From CALOBA01 sp942491465 (GTDB lineage Bacteria > Pseudomonadota > Gammaproteobacteria > Chromatiales > Chromatiaceae): a DNA stretch of 64,000 bases. Below are positions 55,018 through 63,805 of the stretch, piece after piece. Positions within the stretch are counted from its first letter, which is position 1; every line of letters begins with the position of its first letter. The position numbers and the translations under genes were made by a program. A model generated the notes under the pieces. It did not search any database. It saw only the letters and a list, made by a program, of their open reading frames with translations, and was not told the DNA's origin. Where the stretch lies: positions 62,001 to 126,000 of the forward strand of contig CALOBA010000038.1 of the NCBI GenBank assembly GCA_942491465.1, read 5' to 3'.

Positions 55018-56946
55018 TCAGCGCCTCAGCGACAGGCCGTAGCGTTTGGCGAGGTACTCCATCAGCCGCAGCACGGTGCGGAAGCCGGACTTGAGCAGGT
55101 TCTGCTCCAACCTTGTGAGCTTCGCGGGGTCCACCCGGCTGCCGTCGTTGTCGTTGGCCAGGCCATTGCGGGCGCGGTGGTAGAGGGCGATGCGGAAGGC
55201 CTCGGCGGCCTCGGCGATCAGCGAATCCGCGCCCTCCACCTGGGGGGCGACGGCCGCCAGACGATCGAGCGTGCCCTTGGCCGTGTAGATGCCGTGTCCC
55301 AGGGCCAGTGCCCGGGCCAGGTCCACCAGCGGTTGCAGGGCGGCGCGCTGCAGATCGAGCACGTCGCTGTAGGTGCTGGCGTCGTCCCCGGTGAGTCCGC
55401 GGAAGAAGGTCATCGGCGGCAGGTTGGCCATGGAGTCGTCCACCAGCAGCGGGACGAAGAGCTTGTTGTCGCGCTCCTCGCCCACGATGTGCTGCTCCAG
55501 CTGCGCCACCAGTTGGCAGTCGCCATACACCGGGCGGATGTCGAAGAACGACATGGCGCGGTAGGTGCAGTTGACCGCCGGGTCGCGAATCCAGCCACTG
55601 AAGGCATGACCCCACTCGCCGACGGCGCGGCAGGCGCTCGGGTGGCCGGCGACGATGGCCTTGGCCGTGGTCACGAAGCCGCAGGCAGCCAACCCCGCGC
55701 TGACCCGGCGGCCCAGTTCCAGGAACCAGCTACGGGCGATCCGGGCCTGGTCCGCGGGCGGGTCCGCGTAGATCAGGCCGTGATCCAGATCGTAGACGGT
55801 CATCAGCTCGCTGCGGCCGGCCGAACCGAAGAACACCCAGCAGTGCTCCAGCCCCGGGTTCTCCAGGCCCTCCTCCTCCAGGCCGCCCTCGACCAGCATC
55901 ACCAGCCGGCGCAGCACGGCGGCATCGAAGGCGGTGGCCATCGGCGCCAGCCAGCGCACCGCATCGGCCCCGGTGAGCGCCGCGGCAATCATACCCGTGG
56001 CCTGGGTGCGCAGCCGGGCCAGCTCGCCCACCTTCCAGGCGTTGCCCATGTCCTCGACGATGGCCAGCGATGCGGCACCCTCGACCCGGGTCAGGTCCCG
56101 CCGCGAGACCAGGCCGAGGAACTGGGAATGGGAGGTGCCGTCGGCAGTGAGCAGGATCTGGTCGGTCTGGTGGTCCAGCATCCGCGTCAGATAGGCGCCC
56201 GCCTCCAGACCGGGCACGGCGATCGGCGGCAGTCCGGCCATGATCTCGCGGGCCGGGGCATCGAGGGGAAACCGGCCGCTGGCGATCTTGCCGCTGAGCA
56301 GCCGCGCGGTCAGCAGGCCCTGGGCATGGCCGTCGCGACCGAGCACCACGGCGGTGGTGGCGCCCTGACGGTCGAGCAGGGTCGCGACCTCCCGCGCCCC
56401 GGTCTCGGGCTCGCAGATGACCGGGCGCTGGGGGGCGGTGACATGACGCGTCATCCAGTCCACCGGGCGGCGGCCGATGCGCAGCTCATCGCCGCGGGGC
56501 TGCTGGGTTTCCAGGCCGCTCGGGCTGATGGCGACGGAGAAATAGGCGGCCAGGAAGCGGCTCGCCCGCGGGTGCGCCTTGACCAGATCCCAGAACATGT
56601 CCGCCGGCAGCGCGTAGAGGATGGTGTCGGTCTCGGTGCGGGCCGTGTACAGGTGATCGCTGATGCCGAGATAGCGGCCGACGCCGAGCAGGTCGCCCTC
56701 GCCGCGGACATCGCGCAGCTCCGGTCCTTGGGGGGTCTCCTCCACCAGCCGCACCGTGCCCTGCTGGATCACGTAGACGTAGGGCCGGCGCGGACGGCCC
56801 TGCTCGAAGACCATCTCGTCGTTCTCGTGGAACAGCACCCGGCCGCCGCCGGCCAGCTCCAACAGCTCCGGGTCGCTCATGTAGTGGAAGGGGGGCCAGC
56901 GCCGCAGGAAATCCACGACACGGTAGGCGATGGTTGCTGTCTTCAC
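55018..56946 (-). CDS. DUF294 nucleotidyltransferase with cyclic-nucleotide and CBS domains
   Basis: Protein of 642 residues. N-terminal cyclic-nucleotide-binding domain (~10-130, FHENDEMVFEQGRPRRPYVY), a pair of CBS domains (~160-290, TTAVVLGRDGHAQGLLTARL), then the GlnD-like nucleotidyltransferase domain DUF294 (~330-480) with GSAGRSELMTVYDLDHGLIY, where the Gly-Ser and the Asp-x-Asp are catalytic, and the C-terminal DUF294_C domain. Predicted to sense cyclic nucleotides or adenylates and modify a target. It forms an operon with the exonuclease. Confidence 0.9.
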   Translation of the reverse strand: MKTATIAYRVVDFLRRWPPFHYMSDPELLELAGGGRVLFHENDEMVFEQGRPRRPYVYVIQQGTVRLVEETPQGPELRDVRGEGDLLGVGRYLGISDHLYTARTETDTILYALPADMFWDLVKAHPRASRFLAAYFSVAISPSGLETQQPRGDELRIGRRPVDWMTRHVTAPQRPVICEPETGAREVATLLDRQGATTAVVLGRDGHAQGLLTARLLSGKIASGRFPLDAPAREIMAGLPPIAVPGLEAGAYLTRMLDHQTDQILLTADGTSHSQFLGLVSRRDLTRVEGAASLAIVEDMGNAWKVGELARLRTQATGMIAAALTGADAVRWLAPMATAFDAAVLRRLVMLVEGGLEEEGLENPGLEHCWVFFGSAGRSELMTVYDLDHGLIYADPPADQARIARSWFLELGRRVSAGLAACGFVTTAKAIVAGHPSACRAVGEWGHAFSGWIRDPAVNCTYRAMSFFDIRPVYGDCQLVAQLEQHIVGEERDNKLFVPLLVDDSMANLPPMTFFRGLTGDDASTYSDVLDLQRAALQPLVDLARALALGHGIYTAKGTLDRLAAVAPQVEGADSLIAEAAEAFRIALYHRARNGLANDNDGSRVDPAKLTRLEQNLLKSGFRTVLRLMEYLAKRYGLSLRR

Positions 56947-57086
56947 GGCTGTTGATGGGGGTTCCGGCAGGCCCGATCAGCCGCCGGGAGGCCCGTGCCA
57001 AGGCGGAGAGGCACAGCGTGCACGACGGATCGACGGCTTGAACCCTGGACTGGCCGGGCGGATGCGCAGAGCGAAGACATCGGAGT

Positions 57087-57115
57087 TTTATGCAGGAAAG
57101 CTGAGGATTTGTCCA
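57087..57115 (-). promoter_or_regulatory. Candidate sigma-70 promoter of the DUF294-exonuclease operon
   Basis: On the minus strand, TGGACA (57115-57110), a 17-base spacer, then CATAAA (57092-57087), about 140 bases before the DUF294 start. Four to five of six bases match in each box, and the region is AT-richer than its surroundings. Confidence 0.5.
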
Positions 57116-57184
57116 GCAGAAAAGGCCGAGCGAATGCGCCGGCGCGGGGGCCATGGCGCCGGCCGGCAGCGCGCTTGTGACTGA

Positions 57185-58039
57185 TCAGGCCGCATCCGGC
57201 TCCGGCGCCTCCTCCGCCCCCGGCTCGGCCAGGCGCAGTCGGACATGGATGGGCGCATAGGCCTCGGACTGAACCAGCTCCAGGATGGATGCCTTGATCA
57301 GCTCCAGTATGGCGAGGAAGCTGACGACGACGCCGGCGCGGCCTTCGGTGACGTCGAACAGCTCGGTGAAGCGCACGAAGTCGCAACCGTGCAGCCGCTC
57401 CATGACCAGCGACATGCGCTCGCGCAGCGACAGCGATTCGCGCTCGATACGGTGACTGGTGAACAGGTCGGCCCGGGCCAGGACCTCGCGTAGGGCGCCG
57501 AGCAGCTCCGGCAGCTCGACCTTGGGCGGGATCCGGCGCACGTGTCCCGGGGGGACGGCGGCATTGGTCGGGAACAGGTCGCGCTCCAGCCGCGGCAGCT
57601 CGTCCAGGTCGAGGGCGGCCTGCTTGAAGCGCTCGTATTCAAGCAGCCGACGGATCAGCTCGGCGCGCGGGTCGTCTTCGTCGTCATCGGCGCTTTCGGG
57701 GCGCGGCAGCAGCATGCGCGACTTGATCTCGCAGAGCATGGCGGCCATGACCAGATACTCCGCGGCCAGCTCCAGCTTGATGTCCTTCATCAGCTCGACG
57801 TACTCCATGTACTGGTCGGTGATGACGGCGATGGGGATATGGAGGATATCCAGGTTCTGCTTGCGGATCAGATACAGCAGCAGGTCCAGCGGCCCCTCGA
57901 AGGTGTCGAGGAAGACCTCCAGCGCGTCCGGCGGGATGTAGAGGTCCTGCGGCAACTCCAGCAGCGGGGTGCCGTCGACGATGGCGAGCGGGACCGTCGG
58001 CTGCTCGGCACCTGCCGTTGCTTCTTGGACGTCGGTCAA
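57185..58039 (-). CDS. scpA: Segregation and condensation protein A
   Basis: Kleisin subunit of the SMC-ScpAB condensin, about 284 residues. Characteristic N-terminal segment EVFLDTFEGPLDLLLYLIRK and the block YLVMAAMLCEIKSRMLLPRP identify ScpA; the C-terminal winged helix (FLAILELIKASILELVQSEA) is present. scpB, usually next, is absent: the neighbour downstream is the unrelated DUF294 gene. It lies 454 bases downstream of trpS, with the gap taken by hexamer repeats and MITE-1. Confidence 0.93.
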   Translation of the reverse strand: MTDVQEATAGAEQPTVPLAIVDGTPLLELPQDLYIPPDALEVFLDTFEGPLDLLLYLIRKQNLDILHIPIAVITDQYMEYVELMKDIKLELAAEYLVMAAMLCEIKSRMLLPRPESADDDEDDPRAELIRRLLEYERFKQAALDLDELPRLERDLFPTNAAVPPGHVRRIPPKVELPELLGALREVLARADLFTSHRIERESLSLRERMSLVMERLHGCDFVRFTELFDVTEGRAGVVVSFLAILELIKASILELVQSEAYAPIHVRLRLAEPGAEEAPEPDAA

Positions 58040-58092
58040 GGCTGGGACCTCTTTCCGTACCTAGCGCGCCGCTGCGGATGTATCGAGACCAT

Positions 58093-58265
<173 letters not shown>

Positions 58266-58300
58266 CCGCAGCTTGTTGGTCCGACTTAGGCGCACGGGTA

Positions 58301-58455
58301 CTAGTGCTTTGCCGCGAAAATTCCGAGACCGCCCGCAGCTGTGGGAGCGATTTGCAATCGCGACCGCCGCGACGCGGAAGTCGCGACTGCAAGTCGCTCC
58401 CACAGCACCGAGTGGGCATGCCGGCGGTCTTTGGACTTCCGCAGCGGTGCACTAG
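58301..58455 (+). repeat. MITE-1, copy 4 (147 bp)
   Basis: Element 58305-58451 flanked by CTAG. It sits between the hexamer array and the trpS stop, so the trpS-scpA junction has received at least two repeat insertions. Confidence 0.92.
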
Positions 58456-58493
58456 CCGGCGATGGTTGCGCTAAGAGACAACAACAACAACGC

Positions 58494-59711
58494 TCAACGC
58501 TGATTCAACGACATCGCATGCCGGACCTCTTCCATGGTCTCGCGGGCCACCTCGCGGGCGCGGTCGCTGCCCTCGTCGAGGATGCTGCGCACCACCTCGG
58601 GCTGCGCCTCCAGCTCGCGGGCGCGCTGCTGGATGGGCTCAAGCTCGGCGCGCACGGCATCGACAATCGGCTGCTTGCACTCCAGGCAGCCGATATCGGC
58701 GCTGCGGCAGCCCTGCTGGACCCAGTCGCGGCGGGCGGCGTCGGAGTAGACCTGATGGAATTGCCACACCGGGCAGACCTCGGGGTTGCCGGGATCGGTG
58801 CGGCGCACGCGGGCCGGGTCGGTGGGCATGGTGCGCAGCTTCTGCTCGACGTCTTTGGGATCATCGCGCAGCGCGATGGTATTGCCGTAGGACTTGGACA
58901 TCTTCTGCCCGTCCAGGCCCGGCATCTTCGCGGCCTTGGTCAGCAGCGGCTGGGGCTCGGGCAGGATGACCCGACCGCCGCCCTCCAGATAGCCGAACAG
59001 GCGCTCGCGGTCGGCCACGGTGATGTTGGCCTGGCCGTCGAGCAGCGCGCGGGCCACCTCCAGCGACTCCTGATCGCCCTGTTCTTGATAGGCCCGGCGC
59101 AGGCGGTCGAACAGCTTGGCGTTCTTCTTGCCCATCTTGCGCTTGGCCTGCTCGGCCTTGTCTTCGAAGTCCGGCTCGCGACCGTAGATGTGGTTGAAGC
59201 GCCGGGCGATCTCGCGGGTGATCTCCACATGGGCCACCTGATCCTCGCCCACCGGGACCATGCCGGCGCGGTAGATCAGGATGTCGGCGCTCTGCAGCAG
59301 CGGGTAGCCGAGGAAGCCGTAGGTGGCCAGGTCCTTCTCCTTGAGCTTCTCCTGCTGGTCCTTGTAGCTGGGGATGCGCTCCAGCCAGCCCAGCGGCGTG
59401 ATCATCGACAACAGCAGGTGCAGCTCGGCGTGCTCGGGCACCCGCGACTGCACGAACAGCGTCGCCGAGCCGCCGTTGATGCCGGCGGCCAACCAGTCGA
59501 TGACCATGTCCCGGCTCGACTGCGGGATCCCCGACGGATCATCGTAGTCCGTGGTCAGGGCATGCCAGTCGGCGACGAAGAAGAAGCACTCGTACTCGTG
59601 CTGGAGTTCGAGCCAGTTCTTCAGCACGCCGTGGTAGTGGCCCAGGTGGAGCCGGCCGGTGGGACGCATGCCGGAGAGCACGCGGGCATGTTGCGCAGGG
59701 ACAGGGGTCAA
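58494..59711 (-). CDS. trpS: Tryptophanyl-tRNA synthetase
   Basis: Class I aminoacyl-tRNA synthetase of 405 residues charging tRNA-Trp. HIGH-like motif RLHLGHYHG, and KMSKS in DGQKMSKSYGN. The start is the TTG at 59711, six bases after a perfect GGAGG (59722-59718); a further TTG at 59750 has no ribosome site. The C-terminal half contains four cysteines spaced C-x21-C-x6-C-x2-C (EVCPVW...QGCRSADIGCLECK), close to the [4Fe-4S] site known in Thermotoga TrpRS. Longer than the 330-residue E. coli enzyme. Confidence 0.93.
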   Translation of the reverse strand: MTPVPAQHARVLSGMRPTGRLHLGHYHGVLKNWLELQHEYECFFFVADWHALTTDYDDPSGIPQSSRDMVIDWLAAGINGGSATLFVQSRVPEHAELHLLLSMITPLGWLERIPSYKDQQEKLKEKDLATYGFLGYPLLQSADILIYRAGMVPVGEDQVAHVEITREIARRFNHIYGREPDFEDKAEQAKRKMGKKNAKLFDRLRRAYQEQGDQESLEVARALLDGQANITVADRERLFGYLEGGGRVILPEPQPLLTKAAKMPGLDGQKMSKSYGNTIALRDDPKDVEQKLRTMPTDPARVRRTDPGNPEVCPVWQFHQVYSDAARRDWVQQGCRSADIGCLECKQPIVDAVRAELEPIQQRARELEAQPEVVRSILDEGSDRAREVARETMEEVRHAMSLNQR

Positions 59712-59832
59712 GGGGTGCCTCCATCGGGGGCGGGTTGAATGAGTGGGCAAAAACGGACGCGGGCGTCAGGCCGCCGTGCCGGCCATTGCCGCGACAGGCG
59801 CCAAGGATACCGAAGCGCGGCCCACGGCGCTG

Positions 59833-60519
59833 TCACATCGGAAACAGCTCGCGCACCACGCCGGCGCCGGGGATCAGCAGCAGCGCGACGGAGATGGCCG
59901 GCAGCAGCAGCTTGCCAAGGATGCCGGTGAACAGCAGCGCCAGCAGGATGATCAGCCCGTAGGGCTCCAGCCGGGAGAAGCCGTAGGCGAGCCGCGGCGG
60001 CAGCAGCGACGCCAGCACCCGCCCACCGTCCAACGGTAGCAGCGGGAACAGGTTCAGCGTCATCAGCACCAGGTTAATCAGCACGCCGGCGGCGCCCATG
60101 TAGACCAGCGGCATCGCCACCCAGTCCGAGACGCCGATCAGCAGCACGCCGAGCTTGATCATCAGCCCCCAGAACAGGGCCATGACCAGGTTGGCCCCCG
60201 GCCCGGCGATGGCCACCAGGGCCATGTCGCGGCGCGGACGGCCGAGGTTGCGCCAGTCCACCGGCACCGGCTTGGCCCAGCCGAACAGGAACGTGGCCCC
60301 GCCCAGCGAGGACAGCAGCAGGATCGACAGCGGCACGAGGATGGTGCCCACCGGGTCGATATGCTTGATCGGGTTGAAGGTCACGCGACCGAGCATGAAC
60401 GCCGTGTGGTCGCCGAGGCGGTTGGCCACCCAGCCGTGGGCGGCCTCGTGGACGGTGATCGCAAACAGCAGCGGCAATGCCAGCACGGCGATCAGTTGAA
60501 CGATCTGGTTCAGATCCAT
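59833..60519 (-). CDS. Site-2 protease-like M50 metallopeptidase
   Basis: Membrane zinc metalloprotease of 228 residues with about six helices. Zinc motif HEAAH: His24, Glu25, His28 (TVHEAAHGWV); third ligand Asp164 in NLFPLLPLDGGRVL. Belongs to the compact S2P-like M50 group found next to trpS/scpA in many proteobacteria; substrate unknown. 34 bases downstream of the YciO gene. Confidence 0.93.
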   Translation of the reverse strand: MDLNQIVQLIAVLALPLLFAITVHEAAHGWVANRLGDHTAFMLGRVTFNPIKHIDPVGTILVPLSILLLSSLGGATFLFGWAKPVPVDWRNLGRPRRDMALVAIAGPGANLVMALFWGLMIKLGVLLIGVSDWVAMPLVYMGAAGVLINLVLMTLNLFPLLPLDGGRVLASLLPPRLAYGFSRLEPYGLIILLALLFTGILGKLLLPAISVALLLIPGAGVVRELFPM

Positions 60520-60553
60520 GGGGTTTCCGTAGGGTTGGGCGCGGCCCGTCGGC

Positions 60554-61177
60554 TCAGTCTTGGAACAGGGAGATGTCGCCCTTGCCGGCGCGGACCACGG
60601 CGGGTGGGTCTTGCGTCATGTCGATGACGCTGGTGAGGTCGACCCCACAGGGACCGCCGTCGATGATCAGGTCGACACAGTGGCCGATCTCCTCGCGGAT
60701 GTCGTAGCTGTCGTTCAGCGGCACGCTGTCGCCGGGGAGGATCAGCGTCGTGCTCAGGATCGGCTGCCCGAACTCGCCGAGCAAGGCGCGGCAGATCGGT
60801 GTGTCCGGCACGCGGATGCCGATGGCGCGCCGCTTCGGGTGCAAAAGCCGCCGGGGCACCTGTTTGGTGGCCTGGTAGATGAAGGTATAGGGGCCGGGGG
60901 TCAGGGACTTCAACAGCCGATAGCCCTGATTGTCGATCTTGGCGTAGGTGGAGATCTCCGACAGGTCGCTGCACACCAGGGTGAAGTTGTGCTTGTCGTC
61001 GAGCCGACGAATCATGCGGATACGCTCCAGCGCGGACTTCTCGCCGATCTGGCAGCCGAGCGCATAGCTCGAATCGGTGGGGTAGGCCACGACACCGCCG
61101 CCGGCGATGATCTCCATCGCCTGGGCAATCAGCCGCGGCTGCGGATTCTCCGGGTGGATCTCGAAATACTGCGCCAT
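60554..61177 (-). CDS. Sua5/YciO/YrdC-family protein (YciO type)
   Basis: RNA-binding fold protein of 207 residues related to the TsaC/Sua5 threonylcarbamoyl-AMP synthases. GGGVVAYPTDSSYALGCQIG and RLDDKHNFTLVCSDLSEIST are the nucleotide-site motifs; SLTPGPYTFIYQATKQVPRR and RAIGIRVPDTPICRAL follow. The sequence matches the YciO branch, whose role differs from TsaC and is not settled. Starts 12 bases after the PHP gene. Confidence 0.92.
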   Translation of the reverse strand: MAQYFEIHPENPQPRLIAQAMEIIAGGGVVAYPTDSSYALGCQIGEKSALERIRMIRRLDDKHNFTLVCSDLSEISTYAKIDNQGYRLLKSLTPGPYTFIYQATKQVPRRLLHPKRRAIGIRVPDTPICRALLGEFGQPILSTTLILPGDSVPLNDSYDIREEIGHCVDLIIDGGPCGVDLTSVIDMTQDPPAVVRAGKGDISLFQD

Positions 61178-61189
61178 CGACGGGTCGTC

Positions 61190-62053
61190 CTAAGCGGCCA
61201 TGGCGCGGATGCGCGCCGGCAGGTCCCAGTCGGCCCAGATCGGGCGACAATCCGGCGGCATCGGCGGCAGCCGGCCGAGCTCGACCCAGGGGCTTTCCGG
61301 GCCGTGATAGTCGGAGCCGGCGGAGGCCAGCAGGCCGGTCTCGCGGGCGTGGCGCGCGGCGGTGAAGCTATCGTCGCGGCTGTGGCTGCCGCAGAGGACC
61401 TCCAGGCCATGGCCGCCGCATTCCTTCAGCTCGCCGAGCAGCCGCAGCATGCGGGTGCGGGTCAGGCCATAGCGGGCCGGATGCGCCAGCACCGCCTGCC
61501 CGCCCGCGGCGCGCACCCAGGCCACCGCATCCTCCAGCGGGGTCCATTCCCCGGCCACATGGCCGGGCTTGCCGCTGACCAGGAAACGCTGGAAGACCCC
61601 GCGCACATCGCTTGCCGCCCCGCGGGAGACCAGGAAGCGGGCGAAGTGCGTGCGGCTGATCAGCCGACCGTTGGACAACGCCTTGGCGCCCTCGTAGGCA
61701 CCGCTGTGGCCGGCCTTGTCCAGGCGCCGGCCCATCTCCTCGGCGCGCCAGTCGCGGAACCGCCGCAGCGACGCCAGCCCATCGGCGAGCACGCCGTTGT
61801 CGGGGTCCACGTTCAGGCCCACCAGATGGATGGTCCGCCCGCCCCAGCTGACCGAGATCTCGACGCCGGGGATCGACAGGACGCCGGTCTCGGCGGCGGC
61901 CCGCGCGGCCTCGGCAAGGCCCTCGGTGGTGTCGTGATCGGTCAGCGCAAGCACCTCGACCCCGGCGGCGGCGGCGCGCTGCATCAGCGCGGTGGGGGTC
62001 AGGGTGCCGTCGGAGGCGGTGGAGTGGCTGTGGAGGTCGGGGGTCGGCATCAT
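61190..62053 (-). CDS. PHP-domain phosphoesterase (YciV/RnmS-like)
   Basis: Metal-dependent phosphoesterase of 287 residues with the PHP fold. His motifs: DLHSHSTASDGTLTP near the start, ALTDHDTTEG, the Glu of IPGVEISVSWGG, AVLAHPARYGLT and SAGSDYHGP near the end. Related to the enzyme cleaving 3',5'-nucleotide bisphosphates or trimming 5' ends of small RNAs (YciV/RnmS). First gene of a minus-strand operon with YciO, M50 and trpS. Two adjacent ATGs (62053 and 62050) are both possible starts. Confidence 0.92.
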   Translation of the reverse strand: MMPTPDLHSHSTASDGTLTPTALMQRAAAAGVEVLALTDHDTTEGLAEAARAAAETGVLSIPGVEISVSWGGRTIHLVGLNVDPDNGVLADGLASLRRFRDWRAEEMGRRLDKAGHSGAYEGAKALSNGRLISRTHFARFLVSRGAASDVRGVFQRFLVSGKPGHVAGEWTPLEDAVAWVRAAGGQAVLAHPARYGLTRTRMLRLLGELKECGGHGLEVLCGSHSRDDSFTAARHARETGLLASAGSDYHGPESPWVELGRLPPMPPDCRPIWADWDLPARIRAMAA

Positions 62054-62157
62054 GGCGGCATTCTAGCCGATCCAACCCCGCGGCGGTCAGGCGAGGTGGG
62101 ATATGACCCGGCGATCCCTATATGCTCGGATAAGGTTCAAGAATATCGACACTGCGC

Positions 62158-62892
62158 ATGCTCCCTGCCGTTGATACCATCGCCATTCGAGACGAGGTGG
62201 TCCGCCTCGCCGCCTGCTCGCGCGACGTCTTCGACGACTTGGGCGAGACCGACGAGCCGCCGCCGGACGTCTTGGCGGACGCCTTGACCGAGACCATCGA
62301 CGCCGTGCAGCGCCTCGCCGACGACGATCGGCAAGAGGCGAACCCCTCCGGCAATCGGCACCTTGCCCGGCTGTGCGACCACGGCATCGGCCTGCTCGCC
62401 GATCTATCGACACAGGCCGCCCGGCTCGGGCGCGCCGACCTGGCCGCGGACTGGGAACAGCTCGCCCTGCCCTACGCCTGCTGCGCCGCGCGACACGGCG
62501 GCGAGATCGGCCACCTGGCGCCGGTGGCCAATGCGGCAGCGGGTCTCGCCCACCGGCTCGGCGACAAGCACGATCTGGAGGGCCTGCACGGGATGCTCGA
62601 CCAGATCGTCCAGGCCGCCAGTCCAAAGGCCAGCGAGGCCACGGCCGACTCCGCGGCCGGTCGCGCCTGGCGCAAGCTGCTCCTCAATCACGCCATGGTC
62701 GCCAACCGCACGCAGCAGCCGGCCCTGATGCAAGCCGCCTTCGACGCCCTCGTCGACCAGATCCCCGACGCCGCCCCCGACTTTTTCCGCGAATGCATGG
62801 CGCAGATGCAGGCTGCGGACTGTCCGCCCACCGCCGCGGACATGCTGCGACGCTACTGTGATGCTTGGTGTCGGGCGCGGCATCTGCACTGA
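62158..62892 (+). CDS. Conserved-looking helical protein of unknown function
   Basis: Protein of 244 residues, entirely helical with many Ala, Asp and Leu and repeated two-helix units (LARLCDHGIGLLADLSTQAA, LAADWEQLALPYACCAARHG, LLLNHAMVANRTQQPALMQA), suggesting a TPR-like or HEAT-like solenoid. No signal peptide or transmembrane segment. I do not recognise a family. Divergent from the PHP operon. Confidence 0.7.
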   Translation: MLPAVDTIAIRDEVVRLAACSRDVFDDLGETDEPPPDVLADALTETIDAVQRLADDDRQEANPSGNRHLARLCDHGIGLLADLSTQAARLGRADLAADWEQLALPYACCAARHGGEIGHLAPVANAAAGLAHRLGDKHDLEGLHGMLDQIVQAASPKASEATADSAAGRAWRKLLLNHAMVANRTQQPALMQAAFDALVDQIPDAAPDFFRECMAQMQAADCPPTAADMLRRYCDAWCRARHLH

Positions 62893-63117
62893 ACGGGGTC
62901 TGCCTTGCGGTCATGCAGTGATGCGCGAAGCGCGCGACGACAACGACAACGCGCATACTCGGTACTTCGGTGCCAATGCACCGGACGCCGCGATCATGCC
63001 GATACCGGCTATGATGCACGGCTCGCGGGTGGCGGCCGATGATCGACGCCTGTGCCCACCCCCCTCCCAGGCGCCGATCGGCGCCGCGCAATCCCGTCCC
63101 GACGACCAGCCGCGCCG

Positions 63118-63804
63118 ATGAAATTCCTCACCGACTTCTTCCCCATCATCCTGTTCTTCGTCGCCTACAAGCTCTACGGCATTTACTGGGCGACCGGGGT
63201 GGCCATCGTCGCCTCGGCGGTCCAGGTCGGCTGGACGCGGCTGCGACGGGGCCGCGTCGAGCGCATGCACCTGATCACGCTCGGCCTGCTGCTGGTGTTC
63301 GGCGGGCTGACGTTCGCGCTGCACGACCCGATCTTTATCATGTGGAAGCCGACCATCGTCGACTGGCTGTTCGCCGCTGCCCTGCTCGGCAGCCAGTTCA
63401 TCGGCGAGCGCACGCTGATCGAACGGCTGATGGACGAGGCGGTGGACGTCCCGCGCCGGATCTGGCGCCGGCTGAACCTGGCCTGGGTGGGCTTTTTTGT
63501 CGTCTCCGGCATCCTCAACCTGCTCGTGGTCTACTGGTGGAGCGGCTTCCATCAGGCCAAGCAGGCGTTGGTCATGGCCAGCGGCGACCCGGAGATCGAC
63601 CTCGCCCACTGCGCCGAGCGCTTCACCGATGGCCTGCTCGGGCTCTGCCAGGCCGCCCAGGCCGGCGAAGAGGTCTGGGTCAACTTCAAGCTCTTCGGTA
63701 TGATGGCGCTCACACTTGTGTTCGTCGTCGCCCAGGCCTTCTATCTGGCCCGGCATATCCGCGACGACGATGCCGACGCGACGGCCCCGACGGAGACCAA
63801 CTGA
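63118..63804 (+). CDS. yciB: Septation protein A homologue (inner-membrane YciB family)
   Basis: Inner-membrane protein of 228 residues with five or six helices. MKFLTDFFPIILFFVAYKLY is the family N-terminus; TFALHDPIFIMWKPTIVDWL and AWVGFFVVSGILNLLVVYWW match YciB/IspZ. Role in envelope and septation. The C-terminal part (~165-195) has a short extra hydrophilic insertion (GDPEIDLAHCAERFTDGLLG). The partial yciI gene follows 1 base after the stop, the usual order. Confidence 0.93.
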   Translation: MKFLTDFFPIILFFVAYKLYGIYWATGVAIVASAVQVGWTRLRRGRVERMHLITLGLLLVFGGLTFALHDPIFIMWKPTIVDWLFAAALLGSQFIGERTLIERLMDEAVDVPRRIWRRLNLAWVGFFVVSGILNLLVVYWWSGFHQAKQALVMASGDPEIDLAHCAERFTDGLLGLCQAAQAGEEVWVNFKLFGMMALTLVFVVAQAFYLARHIRDDDADATAPTETN

Positions 63805-63805
63805 C

